DNA of 64,000 nucleotides from CBDBES01 sp965204465 (lineage in GTDB: Bacteria; Spirochaetota; Leptospiria; Turneriellales; CBDBES01), in NCBI GenBank assembly GCA_965204465.1, contig CBDBES010000002.1, positions 372,001-436,000 of the forward strand, read 5' to 3'. Shown here piece after piece: positions 16,943 through 25,160 of the stretch. Within the stretch, counting starts at the first letter, position 1. Every line of letters begins with the position of its first letter. The position numbers and the translations under genes are program-made. The notes under the pieces are model-generated. The model did not search any database, had not been told where the DNA came from, and was given only the letters and a program-made list of their open reading frames with translations.

Positions 16943-17416
16943 CTAATTTCTTTCGTTCGCCTGTACCAATATCTTGAAATCTTTTAATTTAAGATTCTTA
17001 TATTTATTAGGATCTATATTCTTAACTAATATATCCCATATCTTTTTTTCATCTTTAAGATCGATATTGATATCAATGAATTTCTTCTTATCTAAATTAT
17101 ATATATGATGATGCTGATCCATATTTGAATCATAAATGGCCTCATTTGTGTTTATTTGAATCTCTTTGACCAAGTCTGCTTTTATAAAAAGATTCAGACT
17201 GTTGAATAGGCTGGCTCTGGATACCTTTGAATCATTACCATTTATAGTTTCATTGATCTGGCTAATGGTAAAATGTTGTTTCTTTTGGTGGATAGCATAG
17301 GCAATCTCTATTCTTTGAGAAGTAGGCTGTATCCCCTTTGACTTCATTAGGTCATGAAGTTTGCGCTTTAAATGATCATCCTGCATGATATGAATACTAT
17401 CTATAAAACTGTTCAT
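16943..17416 (-). CDS. Fur/PerR-family metal-dependent repressor lacking the structural zinc site
   Basis: A winged-helix domain (about residues 15-95, KSKGIQPTSQRIEIAYAIHQ and SRASLFNSLNLFIKADLV) is followed by a dimerisation domain with DQHHHIYNLDKKKFIDI. In Fur proteins the latter normally reads HHHxHxxCxxCGKxxEF; here both CxxC cysteines are absent and the residue before the final Ile is Asp, as in PerR, not Glu. A PerR without the structural zinc site is known from Leptospira interrogans, so a peroxide sensor is the best guess. Start ATG 17416 was chosen; the frame runs on upstream only through the 40-bp repeat. Alternative start: the Met of MQDDHLKR. Confidence 0.82.
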   Translation of the reverse strand: MNSFIDSIHIMQDDHLKRKLHDLMKSKGIQPTSQRIEIAYAIHQKKQHFTISQINETINGNDSKVSRASLFNSLNLFIKADLVKEIQINTNEAIYDSNMDQHHHIYNLDKKKFIDINIDLKDEKKIWDILVKNIDPNKYKNLKLKDFKILVQANERN

Positions 17417-17445
17417 AAAAAAGCAAGTATTTTTTCTTACCCTAC

Positions 17446-17485
17446 TACAATAACCAATGCCGTTAGGCTGTACTTTGTACACATA
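17446..17485 (-). repeat. 40-bp dispersed repeat, copy 2 (reverse)
   Basis: Reverse-complement copy, identical over 40 bp to 13518-13557 and 35178-35217. It lies about 30 bp upstream of the perR-like start and abuts the inverted repeat at 17487-17541. No further transposase coding sequence is seen around it. Confidence 0.85.
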
Positions 17486-17486
17486 T

Positions 17487-17541
17487 GAGACTGTGCCTCA
17501 GCTTAAAAACATTTACATTATTTGAGTTGAGGCACAGCCTC
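17487..17541. mobile_element. Minimal IS scar with terminal inverted repeats
   Basis: CTGTGCCTCA at 17491-17500 is the exact inverse of TGAGGCACAG at 17528-17537, and the match extends outward (GAGACTGTG against GAGGCTGTG) and inward (CAGCTTAAA against CAACTCAAA). Only about 27 bp separate the arms. Ends of the GAGGCTGT type are common in insertion sequences, so this looks like two IS ends left after internal deletion. It could instead be a hairpin regulatory site between perR and proS. Confidence 0.5.
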
Positions 17542-17697
17542 TGACATAGAAGTTCTTTTTTAGAAACTTTTTTTAATTACATTTACAGTATATCTATCCA
17601 TATACAAAATATCCATATCTTAGATAAAGATAGGAATTAACCAAATAACCGATCATATCCATGAATTGAATTCTTTTTCTATGATCAATTAGTACAG

Positions 17698-19449
17698 ATG
17701 AAAGCCTCCCAAACTCCTCTTTTTACTGTAAAGGAATCTCCTAAAAGCGCTCAGGTAGTTTCGCATAAACTTCTGATCAGGGCTGGATATGCCCGTCAAC
17801 ATTTTTCTGGATTGTATACCTATCTTCCTTTTGGATGGATCGTCCACCGCAAAATTGAACAGATCGTGAGAGAAGAGATGAATAAATATGGGGGAGTAGA
17901 AGTACATTTGCCTATTCTTACCTCTGCTGATTTATGGAAAAAATCGGGTAGATGGGCATCTATGGGACCTGAAATGGTTCGTTTAAAAGACCGCCATGAA
18001 AGCCAATTTTGTTTGGCCCCTACCCATGAAGAGGCGATCACCGATCTGGCAAGTAATTACTTAACCTCTTATAAACAATTACCCACTAATTTATATCAAA
18101 TTGGGATCAAATACAGAGATGAGATCAGGCCTCGTTACGGTTTAATACGCTGCAAAGAATTTATGATGAAAGATGCCTACTCCTTTCATTTGGATGACAC
18201 TTCTTTAAATGAGGTCTATCAAAAGATGAGAGCCTGCTATCGTTCTGTATTTGATAGATGCGATTTACAAACAATACCCGTAGAGGCCGACTCTGGAAGT
18301 ATGGGGGGAACAGATTCGGAAGAATTTATGGTGATCAGTCAAATAGGAGAGGCGACTCTTCTATTAGCAGATGATCAGAATAAGACTTCCTACCGTTCTA
18401 ACCAAGACAGAGCAGAATTCATTCCTTCTAAAGAATATCCTAAAAATGTTTCTGGTGACTTAGAACTAAAAGGTACCCCCAATGTGAAAAAAATAGAAGA
18501 GGTATCCAAGGTGCTGCAAATTGATCCCATTCACTTTATAAAGGCAGTCATCGTAGAGAATGATCATTCCGTTATCATTGCATTTATTCCTGGGGACAGA
18601 GATATCAATTTAACAAAACTGCAAAATATAAGCGGTGAAAACCAATTAAAAATGGCAACCACTGAGACCATCCAGAATATGATCCATGTTCCCACTGGCT
18701 TTGTAGGGCCTTATAAATTGCCCGTAAAATATGGGGAAGAGGTTTCTGAGACGAAAATAAAAAAGAAAATTCTAATCTATTTCGATCGCAATCTAAAGGA
18801 CAGAGGGGGGCTGGTGGCAGGCGGCAATGAAGCGGATAAGCATTATATTAATCTGCAAGAAGGCAGGGATTTCAATATCCCGGATCACTCTAAAAATTTA
18901 GATTTAATTTTGGCGGTTTCTGGAGATATATGCCCTACCGATAAGACAAAAAGATTAATTTCCAAAAAAGGGATTGAGCTGGGGCATATATTCAAACTAG
19001 GAAAGAAATATACTAGCAGTCTGGGTGTAACCGTTCTGGACAAAAATGGAAAGTCTTTGACGCCTACCATGGGATGTTATGGAATTGGGGTCAGCAGAAC
19101 CCTACAGGCCAGTATAGAACAGCATCATGATGAAAATGGAATCGTATGGCCAGAGGCATTGGCACCCTATCTTTTTTATATGATTGGTTTATTCCATTCA
19201 GAAGATCAATTCAAGAAATTGAACTATATATATGACCAACTTAAGAAACATTCAATGGATGTGTACTTTGATAACAGAAAAGAAAGGCCTGGGGTCAAGT
19301 TCAATGACGCTGACCTGGTAGGATTTCCATGGCAGATCATCATTGGCAAGAAATATTTTGAATCTTCTAAATTTGAACTTAAAAATAGAAAAAGCGGTGT
19401 GGTGGCAGAAGTGACATTGGAAGAGTTTATGAATCGCTTTAAAAAATGA
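17698..19449 (+). CDS. proS: Prolyl-tRNA synthetase (bacterial type)
   Basis: Class II aminoacyl-tRNA synthetase that charges tRNA-Pro. Motif 1 region GGVEVHLPILTSADLWKKSG, motif 2 RDEIRPRYGLIRCKEFMMKD, and motif 3 GCYGIGVSRTLQASIEQ are all present. The insert between motifs 2 and 3 (about residues 225-395) is the YbaK-like editing domain, with the AGGNEADKHY loop region, so this is the bacterial editing form. The C-terminal anticodon-binding domain begins near residue 470. The length of 583 residues is normal. No clear RBS precedes the ATG. It stands alone upstream of the lipoprotein array. Confidence 0.96.
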   Translation: MKASQTPLFTVKESPKSAQVVSHKLLIRAGYARQHFSGLYTYLPFGWIVHRKIEQIVREEMNKYGGVEVHLPILTSADLWKKSGRWASMGPEMVRLKDRHESQFCLAPTHEEAITDLASNYLTSYKQLPTNLYQIGIKYRDEIRPRYGLIRCKEFMMKDAYSFHLDDTSLNEVYQKMRACYRSVFDRCDLQTIPVEADSGSMGGTDSEEFMVISQIGEATLLLADDQNKTSYRSNQDRAEFIPSKEYPKNVSGDLELKGTPNVKKIEEVSKVLQIDPIHFIKAVIVENDHSVIIAFIPGDRDINLTKLQNISGENQLKMATTETIQNMIHVPTGFVGPYKLPVKYGEEVSETKIKKKILIYFDRNLKDRGGLVAGGNEADKHYINLQEGRDFNIPDHSKNLDLILAVSGDICPTDKTKRLISKKGIELGHIFKLGKKYTSSLGVTVLDKNGKSLTPTMGCYGIGVSRTLQASIEQHHDENGIVWPEALAPYLFYMIGLFHSEDQFKKLNYIYDQLKKHSMDVYFDNRKERPGVKFNDADLVGFPWQIIIGKKYFESSKFELKNRKSGVVAEVTLEEFMNRFKK

Positions 19450-19470
19450 ATAAAAGAGCATAGTCTCTTT

Positions 19471-19692
19471 AAAAGAAAATAAAAGGCGAACCAAAGATAA
19501 TTTATCTTTAAATAGACCATGCTCCGACTATTTTTTCCAGAGTTGTTAAACTGTTTCCGGAAAGAGAAGATGCCTGCCAGATCTACTGGGGGTAGCAAGC
19601 CTCGCAAAAATAATATCATCTTGCATAAATGTGAATTTTATTAGAAGAATGAGCACAATTCCGAGAGTTCTAAGTGGAAGATATTTTTTTTC
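19471..19692 (+). other. Conserved upstream leader of unit 1, function unknown
   Basis: About 220 bp lie between the proS end and the promoter and recur nearly unchanged before all four lipoprotein genes. They hold several small stems, for example AAAGATA/TATCTTT at the start (19484-19500) and CTGCC/GGTAG around the ACTGGGGG segment. No open frame of note. It lies upstream of the predicted transcription start, so it is not a 5' UTR; it could carry a regulator site, a small RNA, or merely be duplicated flank. Confidence 0.45.
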
Positions 19693-19721
19693 TTGACAGC
19701 ATCTTTAACTATTCGTAATAA
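19693..19721 (+). promoter_or_regulatory. Sigma-70-type promoter of lipoprotein gene 1
   Basis: TTGACA (19693-19698), a 17-bp spacer and TAATAA (19716-19721) lie 43 bp before the ATG. A strong RBS (GTGGAGG) follows. The same arrangement precedes gene 2. Confidence 0.75.
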
Positions 19722-19764
19722 TTTATAGTTAATAAAATAACCATTCTTTAAGTGGAGGTTTATT

Positions 19765-21411
19765 ATGAGAAATAAATTATATAATGTAGCAGTGATATGC
19801 TCTATTTTACTGTGCCATTGCCAGGGCAATAAAAGCAATCCTGATGCTATAAATGTGGGGATGCTTACCCTTACAGCAGGCAGTAATGGTACTTTGAGTA
19901 CCAATTACGAAGGTTGCGATTCATCCTCCAGCCCCTGTTCCATACCAGAAGGAACAGAAGTGGTCATTACAGCAACTCCAGACTCCGGCCATCGTATTAG
20001 TTCTTGGGGGAATGCTTGTTCGAGTATAGTTAAATCAACGAATACTTGTACACTCACCATAGATACAGATAAAACAGCAAGTGTTGCATTTGAGATCATT
20101 CCTTCTACAACGTATATGCTTACCCTTACAGCAGAGAGTGATGGTACTTTGAGTACCAATTACGAAGGTTGCGATGCTTCCTCCAGCCCCTGTTCCATAC
20201 CAGAAGGAACGGAAGTGATCCTTACAGCAAATCCAGACTCTACTTACCGTATCAGTTCTTGGGGAGGCGCCTGTTCTAGCATAGTTAAATCAACGAATAC
20301 TTGTACACTCACCATAGATACAGATAAAACAGTAAGTGTTGACTTTGAGATCATTCTCATTCCTTCTACAACGTATATGCTTACTCTTACAGCAGGCAGC
20401 AATGGTACTTTGAGTACCAATCTAGCGAGTTGCGATTCATCCTCCAGCCCCTGTTCCATACCAGAAGGAACGGAAGTGGTCATTACAGCAAATCCAGACT
20501 CTACTTACCGTATCAGTTCTTGGGGGAATGCTTGTTCGAGCATAGGTAAATCAACGAATACTTGTACACTCACCATAGATACAGATAAAACAGCAAGTGT
20601 TGACTTTGAGATCATTCCTTCTACAACGTATATGCTTACCCTTACAGCAGGCAGTAATGGTACTTTGAGTACCAATTACACAGGTTGCGATGCTTCCTCC
20701 AGCCCCTGTTCCATACCAGAAGGAACGGAAGTGGTCATTACAGCAAATCCAAATCCTACCTATCGCATCAGTTCTTGGGGAGGCGCCTGTTCTAGCATAG
20801 GTAGATCAACGAGTACTTGTACACTCACCATGGATACAGATAAAACAGCAAGTGTTGCATTTGAGATCATTCCTTCTACAACGTATATGCTTACCCTTAC
20901 AGCAGGCAGTAATGGTACTTTGAGTACCAATTACGAAGGTTGCGATGCTTCCTCCAGCCCCTGTTCCATACCAGAAGGAACGGAAGTGATCATTACAGCA
21001 ACTCCAGACTCTACCTATCGCATCAGTTCTTGGGAGAATGCTTGTTTGATTGTGGATAGATCAATGAATACTTGTACACTCACCATAGATACAGATAAAA
21101 CGGTAAGTGTTGGCTTTGAGATCATTCCTCCTACAACGTATATGCTTACCCTTATAGCAGAGACTGATGGTTCTTTGAATACCAATTACGAAGGTTGCAA
21201 TGTATCCTCCGAGGAAACGAAGATCTGTTTCATACCAGAAGGAACAGTGGTGATCATTACAGCAACTCCAAACGACTCAAGTTATAAGATTCACCTCTGG
21301 GCAGGTGCCTGTGTTCATTTGAATCCTGAAGAAGGTACTGAAGTTACCACCACTTGTACACTCACCATAAATGAAAATACAATAGTAATCGCTTCCTTTC
21401 AATACGAGTGA
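19765..21411 (+). CDS. Repeat lipoprotein 1: six InlB B-repeat-like Cys modules
   Basis: A 548-residue secreted lipoprotein. A short signal peptide ends near LLCHCQGN, with the lipidated Cys at 17 or 19. Six modules of about 80 residues follow. Each reads roughly xLTLTAGSNGTLSTN, GCDSSSSPCSIPEGTEV, ITATPDSxYRISSWG, NACSSI and TCTLTIDTDKTASVDFE. This resembles the divergent InlB B-repeat fold used as a spacer or adhesive rod in surface proteins. Each module carries four Cys, probably two disulfides in the envelope. The sixth module is the most divergent (NVSSEETKICFIPEG). No catalytic domain is present. A surface or adhesin role is inference. Confidence 0.88.
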   Translation: MRNKLYNVAVICSILLCHCQGNKSNPDAINVGMLTLTAGSNGTLSTNYEGCDSSSSPCSIPEGTEVVITATPDSGHRISSWGNACSSIVKSTNTCTLTIDTDKTASVAFEIIPSTTYMLTLTAESDGTLSTNYEGCDASSSPCSIPEGTEVILTANPDSTYRISSWGGACSSIVKSTNTCTLTIDTDKTVSVDFEIILIPSTTYMLTLTAGSNGTLSTNLASCDSSSSPCSIPEGTEVVITANPDSTYRISSWGNACSSIGKSTNTCTLTIDTDKTASVDFEIIPSTTYMLTLTAGSNGTLSTNYTGCDASSSPCSIPEGTEVVITANPNPTYRISSWGGACSSIGRSTSTCTLTMDTDKTASVAFEIIPSTTYMLTLTAGSNGTLSTNYEGCDASSSPCSIPEGTEVIITATPDSTYRISSWENACLIVDRSMNTCTLTIDTDKTVSVGFEIIPPTTYMLTLIAETDGSLNTNYEGCNVSSEETKICFIPEGTVVIITATPNDSSYKIHLWAGACVHLNPEEGTEVTTTCTLTINENTIVIASFQYE

Positions 21412-21423
21412 GTGAGATGCGTT

Positions 21424-21677
21424 TCATCTGTATGCTTACTTTTACAGCAGGCAGCATGGTTTTTGGAGTACGAATTACCAAGGTTGCGATTATCCTCCAG
21501 TCCTTGTAGCATACCAGAAGGAACAGAAGCGGTCATTACAGCACTGCATCAGAAAATAATCGTATTGACTTCTGGGGAAATGCCTGTTCGCATGTGGATG
21601 CGTCAATGAGTACTTGTACATCACCATGGATGCAGATAAAATAGTAAGTGTTGAATTTGACGATCTCAATGATTGAC
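21424..21677 (+). pseudogene. Degenerate seventh repeat module after lipoprotein gene 1
   Basis: Just after the stop codon the DNA again resembles one repeat module (CTTACTTTTACAGCAGGCAG, then PCSIPEGTEAVITAL in another frame, then the ATGGATGCAGATAAAATAG end). Small indels, such as GCAGCATGG for GCAGCAATGG, and stops break the frame. The same damaged module follows the other three genes. Confidence 0.7.
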
Positions 21678-21943
21678 TGGCATGTCATATAGCTTGTTAA
21701 TAGACCGTATTGATATAGAGCAAAAGAAAATAAAAGGCGAACCAAAGATAATTTATCTTTAAATAGACCATGCTCCGACTATTTTTTCCAGAGTTGTTAA
21801 ACTGTTTCCGGAAAGAGAAGATGCCTGCCAGATCTACTGGGGGTAGCAAGCCTCGCAAAAATAATATCATCTTGCATAAATGTGAATTTTATTAGAAGAA
21901 TGAGCACAATTCCGAGAGTTCTAAGTGGAAGATATTTTTTTTC

Positions 21944-21972
21944 TTGACAGCATCTTTAACTATTCGTAATAA
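21944..21972 (+). promoter_or_regulatory. Sigma-70-type promoter of lipoprotein gene 2
   Basis: TTGACA, 17-bp spacer, TAATAA, identical to the promoter of gene 1 and at the same distance from the ATG. Confidence 0.75.
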
Positions 21973-22015
21973 TTTATAGTTAATAAAATAACCATTCTTT
22001 AAGTGGAGGTTTATT

Positions 22016-23365
22016 ATGAGAAATAAATTATATAATGTAGCAGTGATATGCTCTATTTTACTGTGCCATTGCCAGGGCAATAAAAGCAATCCTGATGCTA
22101 TAAATGTGGGGATGCTTACCCTTACAGCAGGCAGTAATGGTACTTTGAGTACCAATTACGAAGGTTGCGATTCATCCTCCAGCCCCTGTTCCATACCAGA
22201 AGGAACAGAAGTGATCCTTACAGCAACTCCAGACTCCGGCCATCGTATTAGTTCTTGGGGGAATGCTTGTTCGAGTATAGTTAAATCAACGAATACTTGT
22301 ACACTCACCATAGATACAGATAAAACAGTAAGTGTTGACTTTGAGATCATTCCTTCTACAACGTATATGCTTACTCTTACAGCAGGCAGCAATGGTACTT
22401 TGAGTACCAATCTAGCGAGTTGCGATTCATCCTCCAGCCCCTGTTCCATACCAGAAGGAACGGAAGTGGTCATTACAGCAAATCCAGACTCTACTTACCG
22501 TATCAGTTCTTGGGGGAATGCTTGTTCGAGCATAGGTAAATCAACGAATACTTGTACACTCACCATAGATACAGATAAAACAGCAAGTGTTGACTTTGAG
22601 ATCATTCCTTCTACAACGTATATGCTTACCCTTACAGCAGGCAGTAATGGTACTTTGAGTACCAATTACACAGGTTGCGATGCTTCCTCCAGCCCCTGTT
22701 CCATACCAGAAGGAACGGAAGTGGTCATTACAGCAAATCCAGACTCTACTTACCGTATCAGTTCTTGGGGGAATGCTTGTTCGAGCATAGGTAAATCAAC
22801 GAATACTTGTACACTCAGCATAGATGCAGATAAAACAGCAAGTGTTGACTTTGAGGTCATTATCCATACACTTACTCTTATGGCAGGCAGCAATGGTTCT
22901 TTGAGTACAGATTACGGAAGTTGCGATGCTTCCTCCAGCCCCTGTTCTATACCAGAAGGAACGGAAGTGATCATTACAGCAACTCCAGACTCTACTTACC
23001 GTATCAGTTCTTGGGGGAATGCTTGTTCGAGCATAGGTAAATCAACGAGTACTTGTACACTCACCATAGATACAGATAAAACAGCAAGTGCTGACTTTGA
23101 GATCATTCCTTCTACAACGTATATGCTTACTCTTACAGCAGGGAGTGATGGTACTTTGAGTACAGATTACGGAAGTTGCGATGTTTCCTCCAGCCCCTGT
23201 TCCATACCAGAAGGAACGGTAGTGGTCATTACAGCAACTCCAATAGAAGAGCATAGTATTCACTCCTGGGGAGGCGCCTGTTCTAGCATAGGTAGCTTAA
23301 CGAGTACTTGTACACTCACCATAAATGGAAATACAGAAGTAATCGCTTCCTTTCAATACGAGTGA
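22016..23365 (+). CDS. Repeat lipoprotein 2: five InlB B-repeat-like Cys modules
   Basis: A 449-residue paralogue of gene 1 with the same signal peptide and an identical first 48 or so residues. It holds five modules of about 80 residues, two of which have the STDYGSCD form shared with genes 3 and 4. The last module ends in INGNTEVIASFQYE, identical to the end of gene 3. The loss of a module relative to gene 1 and the hybrid 3' end are best explained by unequal crossing over between modules. Each module keeps four Cys. The function is presumed the same as gene 1. Confidence 0.88.
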   Translation: MRNKLYNVAVICSILLCHCQGNKSNPDAINVGMLTLTAGSNGTLSTNYEGCDSSSSPCSIPEGTEVILTATPDSGHRISSWGNACSSIVKSTNTCTLTIDTDKTVSVDFEIIPSTTYMLTLTAGSNGTLSTNLASCDSSSSPCSIPEGTEVVITANPDSTYRISSWGNACSSIGKSTNTCTLTIDTDKTASVDFEIIPSTTYMLTLTAGSNGTLSTNYTGCDASSSPCSIPEGTEVVITANPDSTYRISSWGNACSSIGKSTNTCTLSIDADKTASVDFEVIIHTLTLMAGSNGSLSTDYGSCDASSSPCSIPEGTEVIITATPDSTYRISSWGNACSSIGKSTSTCTLTIDTDKTASADFEIIPSTTYMLTLTAGSDGTLSTDYGSCDVSSSPCSIPEGTVVVITATPIEEHSIHSWGGACSSIGSLTSTCTLTINGNTEVIASFQYE

Positions 23366-23377
23366 GTGAGATGCGTT

Positions 23378-23632
23378 TCATCTGTATGCTTACTTTTACA
23401 GCAGTCAGCATGGTTTTTGGAGTACGAATTACCAAGGTTGCGATTATCCTCCAGTCCTTGTAGCATACCAGAAGGAACAGAAGCGGTCATTACAGCACTG
23501 TCTTTGCTAATACATACTATATTGATTTCTGGGGAGCGCCTGTTCGTATATGGATGCGTCAATGAGTACTTGTACATCACCATGGATGCAGATAAAATAG
23601 TAAGTGTTGAATTTGACGATCTCAATGATTGA
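23378..23632 (+). pseudogene. Degenerate repeat module after lipoprotein gene 2
   Basis: A frameshifted module like that after gene 1, with the same GCAGCATGG lesion. It differs from the copy after gene 3 by about one base (GCAGTCAGC for GCAGGCAGC), so the damage pre-dates duplication. Confidence 0.7.
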
Positions 23633-23898
23633 CTGGCATGTCATATAGCTTGTTAATAGACCGTATTGATATAGAGCAAAAGAAAATAAAAGGCGAACTA
23701 AAGATAATTTGTCTCTAAATAGACCATGCACCGACTATTTTTTCCAGAGTTGTTAAACTGTTTCCGGAAAGAGAAGATGTCTGCCAGACCTACTGGGAGT
23801 AGCAAGCCTCGCAAAAATAATATCATCTTGCATAAATGCGAACTTTATTAGAAGAATGAGCACAATTCCGAGAGTTCTAAGTGGAAGATATTTTTTTC

Positions 23899-23928
23899 TT
23901 GACAGCATCTTTAACTATTTGTCATAAT
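23899..23928 (+). promoter_or_regulatory. Promoter of lipoprotein gene 3
   Basis: TTGACA at 23899-23904 with CATAAT at 23923-23928 (18-bp spacer). Compared with units 1 and 2 the -10 region has changed from TAATAAT to TCATAAT, so strength may differ between units. Confidence 0.65.
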
Positions 23929-23970
23929 TCGTAGTTAATAAGATAACCATTCTTTAAGTGGAGGTTTATT

Positions 23971-24555
23971 ATGAGAAATAAATTATATAATGTAGCAATG
24001 ATATCCTCTATTTTACTGTGCCATTGCCAGGGCAATAAAAGCAATCCTGATGCTATAAATGTGGGGATGCTTACCCTTACAGCAGGCAGTAATGGTACTT
24101 TGAGTACCAATCTAGCGAGTTGCGATGCTTCCTCCAGCCCCTGTTCCATACCAGAAGGAACGGAAGTGATCATTACAGCAACTCCAGACTCTACTTACCG
24201 TATCAGTTCCTGGGGGAATGCTTGTTCGAGTGTGGATAGATCAATGAGTACTTGTACACTCACCATAGATACAGATAAAACAGCAAGTGTTGACTTTGAG
24301 GTCATTATCCATACACTTACTCTTATGGCAGGCAGCAATGGTTCTTTGAGTACAGATTACGGAAGTTGCGATGCTTCCTCCAGCCCCTGTTCCATACCAG
24401 AAGGAACGGTAGTGGTCATTACAGCAACTCCAATAGAAGAGCATAGTATTCACTCCTGGGGAGGCGCCTGTTCTAGCATAGGTAGCTTAACGAGTACTTG
24501 TACACTCACCATAAATGGAAATACAGAAGTAATCGCTTCCTTTCAATACGAGTGA
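23971..24555 (+). CDS. Repeat lipoprotein 3: two InlB B-repeat-like Cys modules
   Basis: A 194-residue short paralogue with the same lipoprotein leader (one substitution, MISS for MICS near residue 11) and only two modules: one NLASCDASS type and one DYGSCDASS type. The second has the same INGNTEVIASFQYE ending as gene 2. Four Cys per module are kept. It may be a deletion product of a longer gene, since the module boundaries are intact and the frame is open. Promoter and RBS are present, so it is probably expressed. Confidence 0.85.
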   Translation: MRNKLYNVAMISSILLCHCQGNKSNPDAINVGMLTLTAGSNGTLSTNLASCDASSSPCSIPEGTEVIITATPDSTYRISSWGNACSSVDRSMSTCTLTIDTDKTASVDFEVIIHTLTLMAGSNGSLSTDYGSCDASSSPCSIPEGTVVVITATPIEEHSIHSWGGACSSIGSLTSTCTLTINGNTEVIASFQYE

Positions 24556-24567
24556 GTGAGATGCGTT

Positions 24568-24822
24568 TCATCTGTATGCTTACTTTTACAGCAGGCAGCA
24601 TGGTTTTTGGAGTACGAATTACCAAGGTTGCGATTATCCTCCAGTCCTTGTAGCATACCAGAAGGAACAGAAGCGGTCATTACAGCACTGTCTTTGCTAA
24701 TACATACTATATTGATTTCTGGGGAGCGCCTGTTCGTATATGGATGCGTCAATGAGTACTTGTACATCACCATGGATGCAGATAAAATAGTAAGTGTTGA
24801 ATTTGACGATCTCAATGATTGA
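24568..24822 (+). pseudogene. Degenerate repeat module after lipoprotein gene 3
   Basis: A frameshifted module, nearly identical to the one after gene 2, with the same lesions. The CCAGTCCTTGTAGCATACC segment matches the intact CCAGCCCCTGTTCCATACC segment. Confidence 0.7.
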
Positions 24823-25088
24823 CTGGCATGTCATATAGCTTGTTAATAGACCGTATTGATATAGAGCAAAAGAAAATAAAAGGCGAACTAAAGATAATTT
24901 GTCTCTAAATAGACCATGCACCGACTATTTTTTCCAGAGTTGTTAAACTGTTTCCGGAAAGAGAAGATGTCTGCCAGACCTACTGGGAGTAGCAAGCCTC
25001 GCAAAAATAATATCATCTTGCATAAATGCGAACTTTATTAGAAGAATGAGCACAATTCCGAGAGTTCTAAGTGGAAGATATTTTTTTC

Positions 25089-25118
25089 TTGACAGCATCT
25101 TTAACTATTTGTCATAAT
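25089..25118 (+). promoter_or_regulatory. Promoter of lipoprotein gene 4
   Basis: TTGACA with CATAAT at an 18-bp spacer, identical to the promoter of gene 3. Confidence 0.65.
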
Positions 25119-25160
25119 TCGTAGTTAATAAGATAACCATTCTTTAAGTGGAGGTTTATT

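Larger units (their letters stand above)
19471..21721 (+). repeat. Tandem lipoprotein unit 1 (2251 bp)
   Basis: The first of four head-to-tail units. Each holds a conserved 220-bp leader, a promoter, an RBS, a Cys-rich repeat lipoprotein gene and a degenerate 3' repeat. The leader starting at 19471 recurs at 21722, 23678 and 24868. Units 1 and 2 share one leader subtype (GAACCAAAG, GCCTGCCAGATC). Confidence 0.9.
21722..23677 (+). repeat. Tandem lipoprotein unit 2 (1956 bp)
   Basis: Second head-to-tail unit. Its leader, promoter, RBS and first part of the gene are nearly identical to unit 1, but its 3' end (last module and degenerate tail) matches unit 3 better. That mosaic pattern is what recombination between units would produce. 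The non-coding stretch 21678-22015 holds the leader and promoter. Confidence 0.9.
23678..24867 (+). repeat. Tandem lipoprotein unit 3 (1190 bp)
   Basis: The shortest unit. Its leader has the second subtype (GAACTAAAG, GTCTGCCAGACC, GGGAGTAGC) shared with unit 4. From its start through the first module it is almost base-identical to unit 4. Non-coding 23633-23970 holds the leader and promoter. Confidence 0.9.

Noticed and set aside
17417..17482. Longer start for the perR-like gene (22 extra residues)
   Set aside because: The extra codons come from the 40-bp repeat and its junction, so they are not part of the original gene.
19471..19692. Cyclic di-GMP riboswitch in the array leader
   Set aside because: The characteristic core (GGACGCAAAGCC and the conserved loop) is absent and the segment lies upstream of the promoter.
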